Notes: generated by a model not told the origin, from the letters alone. 64,000 nt of DNA from an uncultured Tenacibaculum sp. (GCA_937922085.1 CAKZVD010000059.1:1-64000), one strand, 5' to 3'; positions 1 through 10,578 are shown, numbered from the stretch's first letter. A program made the numbers and translations.

Positions 1-69
1 TTAGTCTCGACATTGGTTTTAATCATTAGAAAAATAGGTCAGATCATCTTTCTAAGATACTAAAAATCA

Positions 70-849
70 ATGTCTTTTCCTATTAAAAACAAACCTAAAT
101 CACTTATTGTCAAAGATTTGTTTTTTTGTCATGTACTTAGCAATTATATATATAATAAAGACCATCTTTTTTGTTTTACCCCCTATCAACCTTTTTTATT
201 TAAAGAAAAAACTAAAACAAAAGGTTTGGTTATTAATTTTCATTCAGATTTTTTCTGCATTCTAAAACATCATGAAGAAGTAGCTTGTAATAGTGTCTTA
301 TTTAATAATATTTATAACGAACTTTTTGTAGTTATTGATGAGTCTACAAAAACGACTATCCGCTTTTTTATTAATGAAATAATTAAGGAAATTGAAAAAA
401 GTGAAGTTGCCATGAACGAATCTGTTATATCTTATTTAAAACTTATTCTTATTAATGCAACCAGATTAAAAAACGTTCAAAAAAATATAACAGCAACAGA
501 ATCTGAAGAAGAAAATTTCATTTCTCAAAAACTAAAAGATTTAATAGAGCTTCATTTTAAAGAGAAACATTCTCCTAAAGAATATGCAGAAGAATTACAT
601 ATTAGCCCTAAAGCTTTGGGTAAAATAGTTAAAAAGTATTACAACAAAACACTTACCTCTCTTATTTCTGAAAGAATTATTATTGAAGCCAAAAGAGAAT
701 TGTATTTAACTTCTAAAACTGTACGTGAAATTTCATTAGATCTTGGTTATGATGATGAGTTTTATTTTAGTCGTTTTTTTAAAAAGAATACCAATATATC
801 TCCTAGCTTATATAGAAAAACAGTTGGCTTTGCAAAAGCTGAAATTTAA
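70..849 (+). CDS. AraC-family transcriptional regulator (C-terminal HTH)
   Basis: C-terminal 'YAEELHISPKALGKIVKKYYNKTLTSLISERIIIEAKRELYLTSKTVREISLDLGYDDEFYFSRFFKKNTNISPSLYR' is a typical AraC HTH. Confidence 0.93.
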   Translation: MSFPIKNKPKSLIVKDLFFCHVLSNYIYNKDHLFCFTPYQPFLFKEKTKTKGLVINFHSDFFCILKHHEEVACNSVLFNNIYNELFVVIDESTKTTIRFFINEIIKEIEKSEVAMNESVISYLKLILINATRLKNVQKNITATESEEENFISQKLKDLIELHFKEKHSPKEYAEELHISPKALGKIVKKYYNKTLTSLISERIIIEAKRELYLTSKTVREISLDLGYDDEFYFSRFFKKNTNISPSLYRKTVGFAKAEI

Positions 850-1961
850 TTATTATAATTCTTCTTTATATATTCGCTAGGTGTGGTACCACACACAACT
901 TTAAACGATTTATTAAAAGTAGATTTAGAATTAAAACCAACATCTATTGCCAATGCAAACAAAGTAGATTTTATATGTTCATTTTCTTTTATCAATTCTA
1001 AAAATGCTTTTATTCTATATTCATTTATAAATTCATAAAAATTTTTCTGGTATACCTTATTTAATAACCAAGATAAATTATTAGTTGTAGTTCCTAAAGT
1101 TTTAGAAAGTGCAACTAAACTAATTGTAGATTTTAAATAGATTTTTTTTTCTTTTAATTCAATATCCAATTTTCTTTTTAATTCATTAATTTCACTTTTA
1201 CTTAATCTATCAGGTACATTTATTTTAGGTTGAGATACCTCTACTCTAAAAATTTCAGGCTGTGTTAAACTATAAAAACCTATAACATAAAACAACCCTC
1301 CTATAGAAATCCACATTAAATTATAATTCAAATAAACATAATACTTGTAAAAAAAATAACTACTTACAAAACTAATAAACCATAAAACTGTAAAAATTGT
1401 TAGTGAGATTAAAATACAATACACAAATTTATTTATTTTTTGATCTGTAGCATATTGTTCTTCTTTTTGTTTTTTATACAATGTAAGTAACTGAAATGAT
1501 TTTATTACATAAAAAAGAATTAATAGAATACCCGATAATTCTATCGTTAAAAAAGGAATGAACAGTTTATTTGACATATATAATGCCTTATAAGATTCTT
1601 TTGTTTGCGTTAACAACCATAAAAAATATCCTGAGTATATTAATAGTGGTATAAAGTGTGTGAACTTTAATTGATATGTTTTTCCTTCTTTAAAGATCAA
1701 CCTTCTTATATAACAGTATAGCAAAGGTCCAAATACATAAATTGTCATATCAATTAACGCTCCTAAGCGCCAAAAAAGAGTATTTGTATAATATGCAGTT
1801 GCTATTCTAGTTATTAATATAATACTTGCTATTAGCAATATTATAGATAGCATTTTATTTGCTTGTTTATTTTTATTTGGTAATAGTTGAATGGCTATTA
1901 ATAAAAAAATTCCTTGACTTAATATTACAATTAAAAGGATATTAACAATTATGGGAGACAT
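846..1961 (-). CDS. Membrane-anchored AraC-type regulator (multi-TM N-terminus plus HTH)
   Basis: Several hydrophobic helices, then C-terminal 'LALAIDVGFNSKSTFNKSFKVVCGTTPSEYIKK'. Confidence 0.9.
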   Translation of the reverse strand: MSPIIVNILLIVILSQGIFLLIAIQLLPNKNKQANKMLSIILLIASIILITRIATAYYTNTLFWRLGALIDMTIYVFGPLLYCYIRRLIFKEGKTYQLKFTHFIPLLIYSGYFLWLLTQTKESYKALYMSNKLFIPFLTIELSGILLILFYVIKSFQLLTLYKKQKEEQYATDQKINKFVYCILISLTIFTVLWFISFVSSYFFYKYYVYLNYNLMWISIGGLFYVIGFYSLTQPEIFRVEVSQPKINVPDRLSKSEINELKRKLDIELKEKKIYLKSTISLVALSKTLGTTTNNLSWLLNKVYQKNFYEFINEYRIKAFLELIKENEHIKSTLFALAIDVGFNSKSTFNKSFKVVCGTTPSEYIKKNYNN

Positions 1962-1996
1962 AATAAATGTATTTACAAACTATATTAAATATAATG

Positions 1997-2024
1997 AAAA
2001 GAGAATTTCATGAAATTCTCTTTT
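1997..2024 (-). terminator. Intrinsic terminator for the 2048-2509 lipoprotein gene
   Basis: Perfect AAAAGAGAATTTCATGAAATTCTCTTTT palindrome just past the minus-strand stop. Confidence 0.7.
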
Positions 2025-2047
2025 ACACGATTTTAAATAATAAAAAA

Positions 2048-2509
2048 TTATTTTCTCAATACTAATTTCCCTTTTTCATGTTTTCCTTCACAATCATTTC
2101 CATCAAAATCAATTATTAATTCTTTATTATCAAATGTACCTGTTCCTTCAAATGTACCATTACAATTTTTAATTTTATCATTATAAATAAACTTTGTTAC
2201 ATTCCCATTAGATACTTTAAAGTTAATAACTCCATCATTAATTCCACTATTACAACAGGTAACAAAAACTGTTGTAAAGAAAAACTCTCCTGTATATTCT
2301 CCTTCTTTATTTTTTTTGATTTTTGCTGAAATTGGAATTTCATCATACTTCTTATTTAAAGAAGGTAACTCTGAAGTCCAATGTCCAACAAATTTTTCTA
2401 TAGGAAACTCCTCTTCTTTAACAGAATCATTCATTGTTTTGTCTTCTGAACAGGAACACATATTAATACTTAGTAAAAGTATAATAGATACTAAAAGTAA
2501 TTTTTTCAT
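2048..2509 (-). CDS. Small lipoprotein of unknown function
   Basis: Signal peptide with lipobox 'LLLSINMCSCSEDK'. Confidence 0.75.
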   Translation of the reverse strand: MKKLLLVSIILLLSINMCSCSEDKTMNDSVKEEEFPIEKFVGHWTSELPSLNKKYDEIPISAKIKKNKEGEYTGEFFFTTVFVTCCNSGINDGVINFKVSNGNVTKFIYNDKIKNCNGTFEGTGTFDNKELIIDFDGNDCEGKHEKGKLVLRK

Positions 2510-2705
2510 GATATATTTAGTTTTGAATTACATATCTCAAAGAAAAACTCTTTCAACTATTCAAAAGAGTTTCTGTATACATTTACACTCTTTTTATTCT
2601 ATTTTAATTATTATTAAATAACATATAGATAATTTTATATATTGTCTTCGAATACAACATACCTAAATTTAAATTATTACTTCATAGTATAAGTATACCA
2701 CAAGA

Positions 2706-3464
2706 ATGAATACTTTAAAAAAAACTGAACAAGAATATTATACAATTCTAAATCAACAAGAATTCGATAAATCTAAATTAGATTATACTATTTTAGAAAA
2801 ACATACACCATTTTTAAATCAAATGGCACAAGTTAAAAATAGTGGTTTAACTGTATTTGATTTAAATAAAAAAGAACATGTTTATAGTTCTTTTAACTTA
2901 ACTAATTTATTTGGTTATGATTTAAATAAAATTGATACTAATTATTATAATTCAAGGGTACATGCTGAAGATTTAATTTCATTAATGAATGTTGGTATTC
3001 TCGTTTTAAGGAAATTATATGAACTTCCTATTAAAGAACGAAAAGATTATAAGCTACAAAATGAGTACCGTATTTTAAATTCGCAAAATAAGTACATTCG
3101 AATCATAGAACAATTTCAAGTACTTGAATTAGATAATAGAGGTAATTTTTGGCTAGCACTAAGTACTATGGATATTTCTCCTCATCAAGAAGATTATGAA
3201 GGCATAAGAAGCCAATGGATTCACTTAGAATCTGGTGAAATTAACTTAGTAGAAATTAAAAAAAATAAAAGCGATAAACTTTCTAATAGAGAAAATGAAA
3301 TTTTATCTTTTGTTAATGATGGTTTACTTAGTAAAGAAATATCTGAAAAATTATCTATCAGTTTACATACTGTTAATACACACAGGCAAAATATTTTAAA
3401 AAAACTGGGGGCTAATAGTTCTATTGAAGCAATTAAGTTTGCTAGGAATTTAAAATTAGTCTAA
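2706..3464 (+). CDS. PAS-like sensor with LuxR/GerE-type HTH
   Basis: C-terminal 'KLSNRENEILSFVNDGLLSKEISEKLSISLHTVNTHRQNILKKLGANSSIEAIKFA'. Confidence 0.92.
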   Translation: MNTLKKTEQEYYTILNQQEFDKSKLDYTILEKHTPFLNQMAQVKNSGLTVFDLNKKEHVYSSFNLTNLFGYDLNKIDTNYYNSRVHAEDLISLMNVGILVLRKLYELPIKERKDYKLQNEYRILNSQNKYIRIIEQFQVLELDNRGNFWLALSTMDISPHQEDYEGIRSQWIHLESGEINLVEIKKNKSDKLSNRENEILSFVNDGLLSKEISEKLSISLHTVNTHRQNILKKLGANSSIEAIKFARNLKLV

Positions 3465-3470
3465 TTAAAA

Positions 3471-3497
3471 TACTGATAAATCAGTATAGTATATTTT
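3471..3497 (+). terminator. Putative intrinsic terminator
   Basis: TACTGATAAATCAGTA followed by TAGTATATTTTT after the LuxR-type gene. Confidence 0.5.
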
Positions 3498-3548
3498 TAC
3501 TCACAGCTCTAGCTTTGTTTCATCTCATAATTGTAAAAATAATTAAAG

Positions 3549-5891
3549 ATGTTGCTTAAAAATATATTGTTTTTTATCCTGTTTTTTTCCTGTTTAACAT
3601 TTCTTCATTCCCAAAAAATTACTCAAAATATTAAAGGTAAAATTATAGATAAAGATTCTAAACAATCACTACCTAATGCCTCAATCATAATTTTAGATAC
3701 AAATCCAATTATTGGAGTTTCTTCAGATTTAGAAGGTAATTTTATTATTAAAAATGTGCCTTTAGGAAGATATGATTTAAAAATTTCTTTCATTGGATAT
3801 GAAACAATTATTAAGCCCGAAATAGTAGTTACTTCTGCTAAAACAGTAATTCTAAATATTTCACTTACCGAAAATTTAAATTCTTTAGATGAAGTTATTA
3901 TTACTCCTAGAGTTACTAAAAACAAACCAATTAATAAAATGGCTTCTGTTAGTGCTAAAATGTTAAGTATTGAGGAGGCTAATAGATATGCAGGTGGTTT
4001 TGATGACCCTGCTCGTTTAGCAGCCTCTTTTCCTGGTGTAGCTAGTAGTACCAATAATAATGCTATTGTTGTTAGAGGGAATGCACCTAAATTTTTACAG
4101 TGGAAAATTGAAGGAGTTGAAATACCTAATCCCAATCATTTTGCTAATTTAGGAGTATTTGGAGGTGGCGGAATAACTGCCTTAAGCAGTAACCTTTTAG
4201 CGAATTCTGATTTTTTTACAGGCGCCTTTCCTGCTGAATATAATAACGCTATTTCTGGTGTTTTTGATATTCGAATGAGAAATGGAAATGATGCTGAATT
4301 TGAACATAGTTTTGAGGTTGGTGTTATTGGAATTGATTTTGCATCTGAAGGGCCTATTGGTAAAAAAGAAAATGCTTCTTATTTGGTTAATTACAGATAT
4401 TCTACCTTAGGTCTTATTTCTTCTTTATTACCAGAAGAGTCTCAAGGCACAAATTATCAGGATTTATCATTTAAGATAAAAATACCTACTAAAAAAACTG
4501 GGCATTTTTCTATCTGGGGAATTGGTTTAATCGATCGATCAGGTAGCAATCCTGAAACTAATATTGAAAAGCAAAATTATTATAGCGACATTGAAAAGCA
4601 AAATGTAAACCAGTTCATGGGAGCATTTGGAATAAACCATAGATTGATTTTTAAAAATTCTGCTTATTTAAATTCTACTTTAGCGGTTAGTACCAATGGT
4701 ATCGATTTAAAAACAGACAGACTTAACTCCTCTTCTATATTACAACCTTACAATAAAATAAACAACACCAATAATAACATTACATTTAAAACTTTTTTAA
4801 ATAAAAAATTTAGTTCTAAACATACTAATAAAACAGGAATTACAATAAGAGGTTTAAATTATAATTTAAGTTTAAAAGAGAATAATAACCTTACTAATAA
4901 TTTAAATACTTTAGTTTCAGAAAATGGCTCTAGTGCTTTAATTTCTACCTATTCTAACTCTTCTTTTTCATTAAAAAAATTAAAACTTAATATTGGTATT
5001 AACACTCAATTTTTCACCCTTAATAAACAAACAACTATTGAACCTCGTATTGGAGCAAGCTACCAATTAAACAGAAATAATAAAATTAGTTTTGGTTATG
5101 GGTTGCATAGTAGAATTGAAGATTTAAACATCTATTTGGCAAATACCATAAACTCTCCATTAACACAAGCCAATAAAAGTTTAGATTTTTCTAAAGCACA
5201 TCATTTAGTATTGGCATATGATTGGAATATTACTAAAAAAACACATTTAAAAATTGAACCTTATTTTCAACAATTATTTAATATTCCTATTATAAAAAAC
5301 ACTACCTCTTCTCTACTAAATTTACAAAATGATTGGTTCATTAATGATACTTACACTAATTTAGGTGAAGGTAAAAATTATGGTATAGATTTAACTTTAG
5401 AACAATATATAAACAAAGGTTTTTATTATTTAGTTTCTGCTTCTCTATTTAATTCTAAATATAAAACAGATACCAATATTTGGTATAATACTCGGTTTAA
5501 TAAAAACTATCTCTTAAACTTTTTAGCTGGTAAAGAATTTAAAATAGGCAGTAAAAAACAAAATTCACTTGGTATAAATCTAAGATTAAGTATTCAAGGA
5601 GGTGATCGACATTCGATGATTGATAAAACAAATTCAATTCTTGAAAGAGATGTTGTTTATAATGAAATCGATCCTTTTTCTGAACAAGCAAAAAGTTCTT
5701 TCATTACTCATTTTACAGTAAATTACGAGTGGTACAAAAATAGAAGCACGCAAAAACTATCCTTAAAAATATTAAATGCTTCAAATTATAAAGAATTTCT
5801 AGGACATCGATATAATATTAAAAATAATACTGTAGAAGAGCATAGAGAAGCTTTAATAATCCCTAATTTAAGTTATAAAATTTCTTTTTAA
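3549..5891 (+). CDS. TonB-dependent receptor with N-terminal carboxypeptidase-like regulatory domain
   Basis: 'IKGKIIDKDSKQSLPNASIIIL...GNFIIKNVPLGRYDLKISFIGYE' CarboxypepD_reg-like domain, plug 'NAIVVRGNAPKFLQWKIEGVEIPNPNHF', beta-barrel C-terminus ending in F. Confidence 0.9.
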   Translation: MLLKNILFFILFFSCLTFLHSQKITQNIKGKIIDKDSKQSLPNASIIILDTNPIIGVSSDLEGNFIIKNVPLGRYDLKISFIGYETIIKPEIVVTSAKTVILNISLTENLNSLDEVIITPRVTKNKPINKMASVSAKMLSIEEANRYAGGFDDPARLAASFPGVASSTNNNAIVVRGNAPKFLQWKIEGVEIPNPNHFANLGVFGGGGITALSSNLLANSDFFTGAFPAEYNNAISGVFDIRMRNGNDAEFEHSFEVGVIGIDFASEGPIGKKENASYLVNYRYSTLGLISSLLPEESQGTNYQDLSFKIKIPTKKTGHFSIWGIGLIDRSGSNPETNIEKQNYYSDIEKQNVNQFMGAFGINHRLIFKNSAYLNSTLAVSTNGIDLKTDRLNSSSILQPYNKINNTNNNITFKTFLNKKFSSKHTNKTGITIRGLNYNLSLKENNNLTNNLNTLVSENGSSALISTYSNSSFSLKKLKLNIGINTQFFTLNKQTTIEPRIGASYQLNRNNKISFGYGLHSRIEDLNIYLANTINSPLTQANKSLDFSKAHHLVLAYDWNITKKTHLKIEPYFQQLFNIPIIKNTTSSLLNLQNDWFINDTYTNLGEGKNYGIDLTLEQYINKGFYYLVSASLFNSKYKTDTNIWYNTRFNKNYLLNFLAGKEFKIGSKKQNSLGINLRLSIQGGDRHSMIDKTNSILERDVVYNEIDPFSEQAKSSFITHFTVNYEWYKNRSTQKLSLKILNASNYKEFLGHRYNIKNNTVEEHREALIIPNLSYKISF

Positions 5892-6017
5892 AACGAATAT
5901 TTATAATTTCAAAAAACAGTTAATGTAAATTTTAACTTTTTTCACTGAATACAGGGGAGAGTTATCATTCTTTAAAGACATAGTTTTGTAAAAAAAAAGC
6001 CTAAAAAGCATCAAAAA

Positions 6018-7223
6018 ATGAATACTAAAATATTATTTTTTAAATTTAAATCAATTCAATTATTAATCGTATTTACATTATTGTTTTTTGCTTGTAATGA
6101 TGATGATACTTCTACTATTCCTAATATAAATATTGATCTTGAACAAGCAAAACTAAATGATTTCCCTTTAGAAGAAATTAACTATTTAGACATAAATATT
6201 AAAAATCCCATTATAGAAAATAATAAAGAAATTACTAAAGGGGAAATAATTATAAAATTACCCCATAATACTAACTCTTTAGCTTTAACGCTTAAAAGTG
6301 TAAACATTAATACTTCTAATTTTATTATTTCTCCTAATGTAGGTACAAAAATTCTTTTTTCTGAAACTGAATTTGTTACTTACAAAATAACTTCAAAAAC
6401 AGATTCTGAAAAAAGTTTAACTTATAAAATTAAGATAATACTTGAAGAAGCTCCTAAAGAGGAAGCTCTTCACTTAATTAATTTTGAATTACTGGATGTA
6501 AATCATAGTAATAAACCTTATACAAATATTGATTTAACTACAAAAGCAACATTACAAACTGTAGATTCTCTTGCTTTTTGTTTATTTCCTGTACCTGTAA
6601 ATTATTCTAAATTAACACGACCAGGTATAACTTATAAAGGATCTAAAATTGAATATCGCGTAAATAATAATGATTTTAAAGAATATCCTATTACAACAGG
6701 TGCAGAGATAGATTTTTCGTACCCAAATACAGTAGATTTTAAAATTAGTAATGCTGATAACTCTAAATTTAAAACGTACAGAATAATTGTAGATACTGAG
6801 TATCCAATAGTTTTTTCAGATCAAATAAATCCAATTTCTAATAATATTACTGTTCCTAATTTAAAAATTGGTAATACATATAATGGAGTTGGTATAGCCA
6901 CTTGGACAAACATGGGGAACTATCCTATGTCAAACATGAGCCCTAATGAATACACTAATACTACAGGCCCTGTTTCTAACTTAAATATTTTTACGACTAC
7001 ATTATCTAGTACTGGAGGAACTATAAACCCTGGTGAAGAAGGTACTTTAAATATTGTAATTACGAATACTCCTTTAATAGGCGTGTATAAATCTACCGCT
7101 GAATTTCATCTTAATTTTAATCAAAATACGTGGAAAATAGTTAATTCACCAATAGACGACTATATATTAAATGCTGGTTATAAAAAATTTCATTTAAATA
7201 TAGAAGGAACTATTACTAATTAA
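6018..7223 (+). CDS. Hypothetical lipoprotein with Ig/DUF5018-like repeats, probably linked to the upstream receptor
   Basis: Lipobox 'LLFFACNDDD'; repeated beta-rich 'FKISNADNSKFKTYRIIVD' / 'YKIKIILEEAP' segments. Confidence 0.6.
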   Translation: MNTKILFFKFKSIQLLIVFTLLFFACNDDDTSTIPNINIDLEQAKLNDFPLEEINYLDINIKNPIIENNKEITKGEIIIKLPHNTNSLALTLKSVNINTSNFIISPNVGTKILFSETEFVTYKITSKTDSEKSLTYKIKIILEEAPKEEALHLINFELLDVNHSNKPYTNIDLTTKATLQTVDSLAFCLFPVPVNYSKLTRPGITYKGSKIEYRVNNNDFKEYPITTGAEIDFSYPNTVDFKISNADNSKFKTYRIIVDTEYPIVFSDQINPISNNITVPNLKIGNTYNGVGIATWTNMGNYPMSNMSPNEYTNTTGPVSNLNIFTTTLSSTGGTINPGEEGTLNIVITNTPLIGVYKSTAEFHLNFNQNTWKIVNSPIDDYILNAGYKKFHLNIEGTITN

Positions 7224-7338
7224 TAATAGTAAATACATTGAAAAAAAAGCCTTTAAATTTATAAAAAACTAACATAATCAAACTACAAAAAAGAATAACA
7301 TGAAAATCAACAACAATCAATCTACAAAAAAGAATAAC

Positions 7339-7767
7339 ATGAGAATTAACAACAAAAAATTAAATTTTATATTAATAGCTATTGGACTCACATTTATGAA
7401 TTGTACTGAAAACAATCAACCACAAATTAATGATATGTCTCCAGAAATTTTAATTATAAGTCCTATACCTAATCAAGAGTATGTTGCTGAATGGGGAGGT
7501 GCATGGCCAAAAGGAGAACCTGTAACTTTAGAAGCTAATGGAACCGATGATATAGAAATAAATACTATCATAATTGTAGTTACAAATAGTAATGGAGATG
7601 TTGTATTTGAAAAAACTACTGATAACACATCTAATAATAAAACAGCGTTTACCGTATCTGAAAAATATATTGCTCAAGATCCAGATACTTATACTGTTGT
7701 GTATACAGCTATAGACTCTAATGGTAATAAGGCTACTTCAATTTCTAGGTCTTTTATTTATAATTAA
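7339..7767 (+). CDS. DUF4625-like lipoprotein (ORF call starts at 7300; 7339 preferred as start)
   Basis: From ATG 7339: 'MRINNKKLNFILIAIGLTFMNCTENNQ', a lipoprotein signal; PKD/DUF4625-like body. The 7300 ATG lies in a duplicated leader. Confidence 0.65.
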   Translation: MRINNKKLNFILIAIGLTFMNCTENNQPQINDMSPEILIISPIPNQEYVAEWGGAWPKGEPVTLEANGTDDIEINTIIIVVTNSNGDVVFEKTTDNTSNNKTAFTVSEKYIAQDPDTYTVVYTAIDSNGNKATSISRSFIYN

Positions 7768-7809
7768 AAATAATCTATTCCTCCAAATCTCTTTTTTTAT
7801 ACTAATCTT

Positions 7810-7855
7810 AGCACATTTACGCCCCCCATACTTTTTCGTAAATGTGCTTTTTTTG
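7810..7855 (+). terminator. Rho-independent terminator
   Basis: Perfect 12-bp stem AGCACATTTACG (7810-7821)/CGTAAATGTGCT (7837-7848) followed by T7. Confidence 0.85.
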
Positions 7856-7975
7856 TATTATAAGTAATTAAATTATAAAAAAATAATTTTAGCTTATTAC
7901 ATATAATAAACAATTTAAAATCAGAATTTAGTAATTCAAAAAACAGAAGTACGAAACTAATTCGAATGTAAAAAT

Positions 7976-8437
7976 ATGAGTCCAAAAGAAAATCTTCAAA
8001 AATTAAATATTAAACTTCCAGAAGTATCAACACCAGGAGGAAATTACGTTTCGGTTAATATTCGAGAAAGTATCGCTTATATCGCTATTCAATTTCCTAT
8101 TTTAAATAAAGAATTTTTATATCAAGGCCGTTTAGGTAATGAAATTTCAACAGAACAAGGTTATAAAGCAATGGAATTATGCGCTTTGAACGTTTTGGCA
8201 CAAGTAGAAGAAAAAATAGGGTTTGATAAAGTTATAGGTTTAAATCATATTGATGCTTATTTTCAAGCTGAATCGAATTGGGATGAGTCACCAATTATAG
8301 TAAATGGAGCATCAGACTTATTTGTTAAAATTTTAGAAGAAAAAGGGAAACATTCAAGAGCAATTTTTGGAGTTGAAAAGCTACCAAGAAATTTTAGTGT
8401 TGGATTAACTGTTACATTCACTGTTAAAACAGAATAA
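7976..8437 (+). CDS. RidA/YjgF-family protein
   Basis: 'YQGRLGNEISTEQGYKAMELCALNVLAQVEEKIG' and 'SRAIFGVEKLPRNFSVGLTVTFTV' resemble the RidA/YjgF family. Confidence 0.82.
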   Translation: MSPKENLQKLNIKLPEVSTPGGNYVSVNIRESIAYIAIQFPILNKEFLYQGRLGNEISTEQGYKAMELCALNVLAQVEEKIGFDKVIGLNHIDAYFQAESNWDESPIIVNGASDLFVKILEEKGKHSRAIFGVEKLPRNFSVGLTVTFTVKTE

Positions 8438-8453
8438 TTATAAAGCTAAAATA

Positions 8454-9257
8454 TTATAAATTCCATTCGAATATGTCATAGGGCAAATGAAATAATTTGG
8501 TTTTCCCTATCTCTTTTATTTCAACCTTATCTTCAAATGCATGAATCAATAAATCTTCTTTATCTATTTTACCTATAACACCTTTATCTTCATATAAAAC
8601 GGATACTTGAAATCCGAAATGAAGAAGTACTCCTGGCTTAATATTTTGAGTCTTATTTAAATATTTATAAATCTTTTTAGGTCCACAATATGGAATTTCA
8701 TATCCCCATCTCCTCATACCATAAATGGCTAACTCTGCACAATCTGTACCTATACATAAATCTGTTTGATGTCCATAGTCTGAAATCGTTTTAGGCGGTA
8801 TTATAAATGGTAGATTCAGTAATTCAGTTAAAACACCAGTATAAGAATTATTTTCTCTTACTATTATTTGAACAATGTTATTATGCTCAAAATGTATTGG
8901 CTTTTTTGATTTTAAAGAAGTTATAGAAGTTTTAAACCTTCCATAATAGTAGGTTCCAGGAGATAAATTAGAAAAGGTTATAATTTTATTATGTTCATTT
9001 TTTTCTACTTCATTTACATTATAGAAAATCTCCTTTATTGTATGTATTCCTTCTGATAAATTATCGTATTCTTTTAATACTGGCTTAATTTCAACCCATT
9101 TCCCAGCATTTTCTGTTGTTAATGTTACTTTCTCTCCTTTAGTAATCTTTATTGTTGATTCATAAATAGGAGAAGAATTATTAACACTAATTAATATTTT
9201 AGAGTCTATTGGTTTTATACTAAAAAGTAGAGATGCTATGTAAAAAACTAATTTCAT
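8454..9257 (-). CDS. Secreted protein with a divergent NlpC/P60-like domain
   Basis: 'CIGTDCAELAIYGMRRWGYEIPY...KPGVLLHFGFQVSVLYEDKG...LLIHAFEDKVEI' matches the NlpC/P60 layout (DC-x-L...PGDLV.F...V.IY...IHA). Confidence 0.5.
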   Translation of the reverse strand: MKLVFYIASLLFSIKPIDSKILISVNNSSPIYESTIKITKGEKVTLTTENAGKWVEIKPVLKEYDNLSEGIHTIKEIFYNVNEVEKNEHNKIITFSNLSPGTYYYGRFKTSITSLKSKKPIHFEHNNIVQIIVRENNSYTGVLTELLNLPFIIPPKTISDYGHQTDLCIGTDCAELAIYGMRRWGYEIPYCGPKKIYKYLNKTQNIKPGVLLHFGFQVSVLYEDKGVIGKIDKEDLLIHAFEDKVEIKEIGKTKLFHLPYDIFEWNL

Positions 9258-10543
9258 TTATACCCTAAAAGAAATAGTTCAGAAATACAAGTATCATTAT
9301 ACGTCGTTCCTCTATAAACTTCTAAAATGGTAATGGTTATTTTTCTCATTTTAAAAATAGCTTCACCATAATCACCTATTATAGCACTTAAATGATAAAA
9401 ATTTCGAGAATTTATTTGTTCATATTTTTTATCTTCAAATGTAAATTCTTTATTAATTACTTTCGTTTTTTCTTTATCATAATAATCAACATAATCTATT
9501 TTCACTTTTATCTTTTTTAAACGATTATTTTTCTTAAAAACCTCTGCATTTTTAGAATACCCATTTATTAAACAAATAGCCGCTAAATTATAATTATCAA
9601 ATTCTATTTCAATCTTCTCTCCTATTCCAGCTCCTTTTTTACCTTCTGCCCATGCAGTATTAAAATTAGTGTCAAATAAATTTTCCTTCCCATAATCTCC
9701 TTTCAATTTAGAAGAAACTTTCACTTTTTTTATATGCTTTTCAGGTATCTTATGTTTTAATACATATTCTGAAAATTTTTCAGATTTATTTTCATAGGAA
9801 ATATACAAAGGGAGTGCATTTTTTAAATCAAAATTATTTTTAGTTAAATTATAAATTCCTTTATTCTTTGATAAAGAAAGCCCTTTAACATTCACCTTTC
9901 CTCCATGAGCTATAATTTTAGAAGCATCTACCTCTATATTCATTGATTCTACTGAGCCATTCCCCCATTTATGTGCGGGGGTAAAATCATAAATGAATTT
10001 TCTTTCATCATAATTTTCAAAAAAACTTTTACTTGTTGCCCAATCTATAAAACTATTCTTAACCTTATAACTAACTGCTAATTGTATTATTTCTTCTTTT
10101 TCTATAGAGAATTCTACCACATACCATCTTCTTTTTACAGAAACCTCATTCTCTTTAAAGTCTTTAACTTCTGATTTAAATTCTGAAAGATCTGTTTGAC
10201 TTTTTAAAGGCAAGGCATTTTCATTCATGCTAAACTTAATATCAATCAAAAAATCTTCTCCTTCTTCTCCCCAGTGAGAGTTTGCAAGTAATTCTATAGG
10301 AAAACCATATGTGATTCCTTTTTTATAGGAACTTTTATTTTCAAGAATATAATTTACAGTTACTAAACTATAATCTCCATCTAATTTAATTTTAAGATTT
10401 TCCTTAATCAATTTAATATCTGCGTATTTCATTAAAACAATATCTCCTGTTTTATAAAATACAGATCCATCTATAGGGCCACCATTTGCAAAAGTTTTAA
10501 GAATGATACTTAAAAATAGTAACGTAAAAAGCTTTTTCATCAT
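9254..10543 (-). CDS. Secreted protein with C-terminal discoidin-like/NADase-type glycan-binding domain
   Basis: Signal peptide; 'SSKLKGDYGKENLFDTNFNTAWAEGKKGAGIGEKIEIEFDNYNLAAICLINGYSKN...CISELFLLGYK'. Confidence 0.65.
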   Translation of the reverse strand: MMKKLFTLLFLSIILKTFANGGPIDGSVFYKTGDIVLMKYADIKLIKENLKIKLDGDYSLVTVNYILENKSSYKKGITYGFPIELLANSHWGEEGEDFLIDIKFSMNENALPLKSQTDLSEFKSEVKDFKENEVSVKRRWYVVEFSIEKEEIIQLAVSYKVKNSFIDWATSKSFFENYDERKFIYDFTPAHKWGNGSVESMNIEVDASKIIAHGGKVNVKGLSLSKNKGIYNLTKNNFDLKNALPLYISYENKSEKFSEYVLKHKIPEKHIKKVKVSSKLKGDYGKENLFDTNFNTAWAEGKKGAGIGEKIEIEFDNYNLAAICLINGYSKNAEVFKKNNRLKKIKVKIDYVDYYDKEKTKVINKEFTFEDKKYEQINSRNFYHLSAIIGDYGEAIFKMRKITITILEVYRGTTYNDTCISELFLLGYK

Positions 10544-10578
10544 TTTTAAATAGTTGTTATAATTACAAACATAAAAAA

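Noticed and set aside
3623-4135. 170-aa minus-strand ORF opposite the TonB receptor
   Set aside because: Antisense to a well-supported CDS, with no recognisable domain.
7797-7985. 62-aa minus-strand ORF
   Set aside because: Contains a perfect rho-independent terminator and low-complexity translation; spurious.
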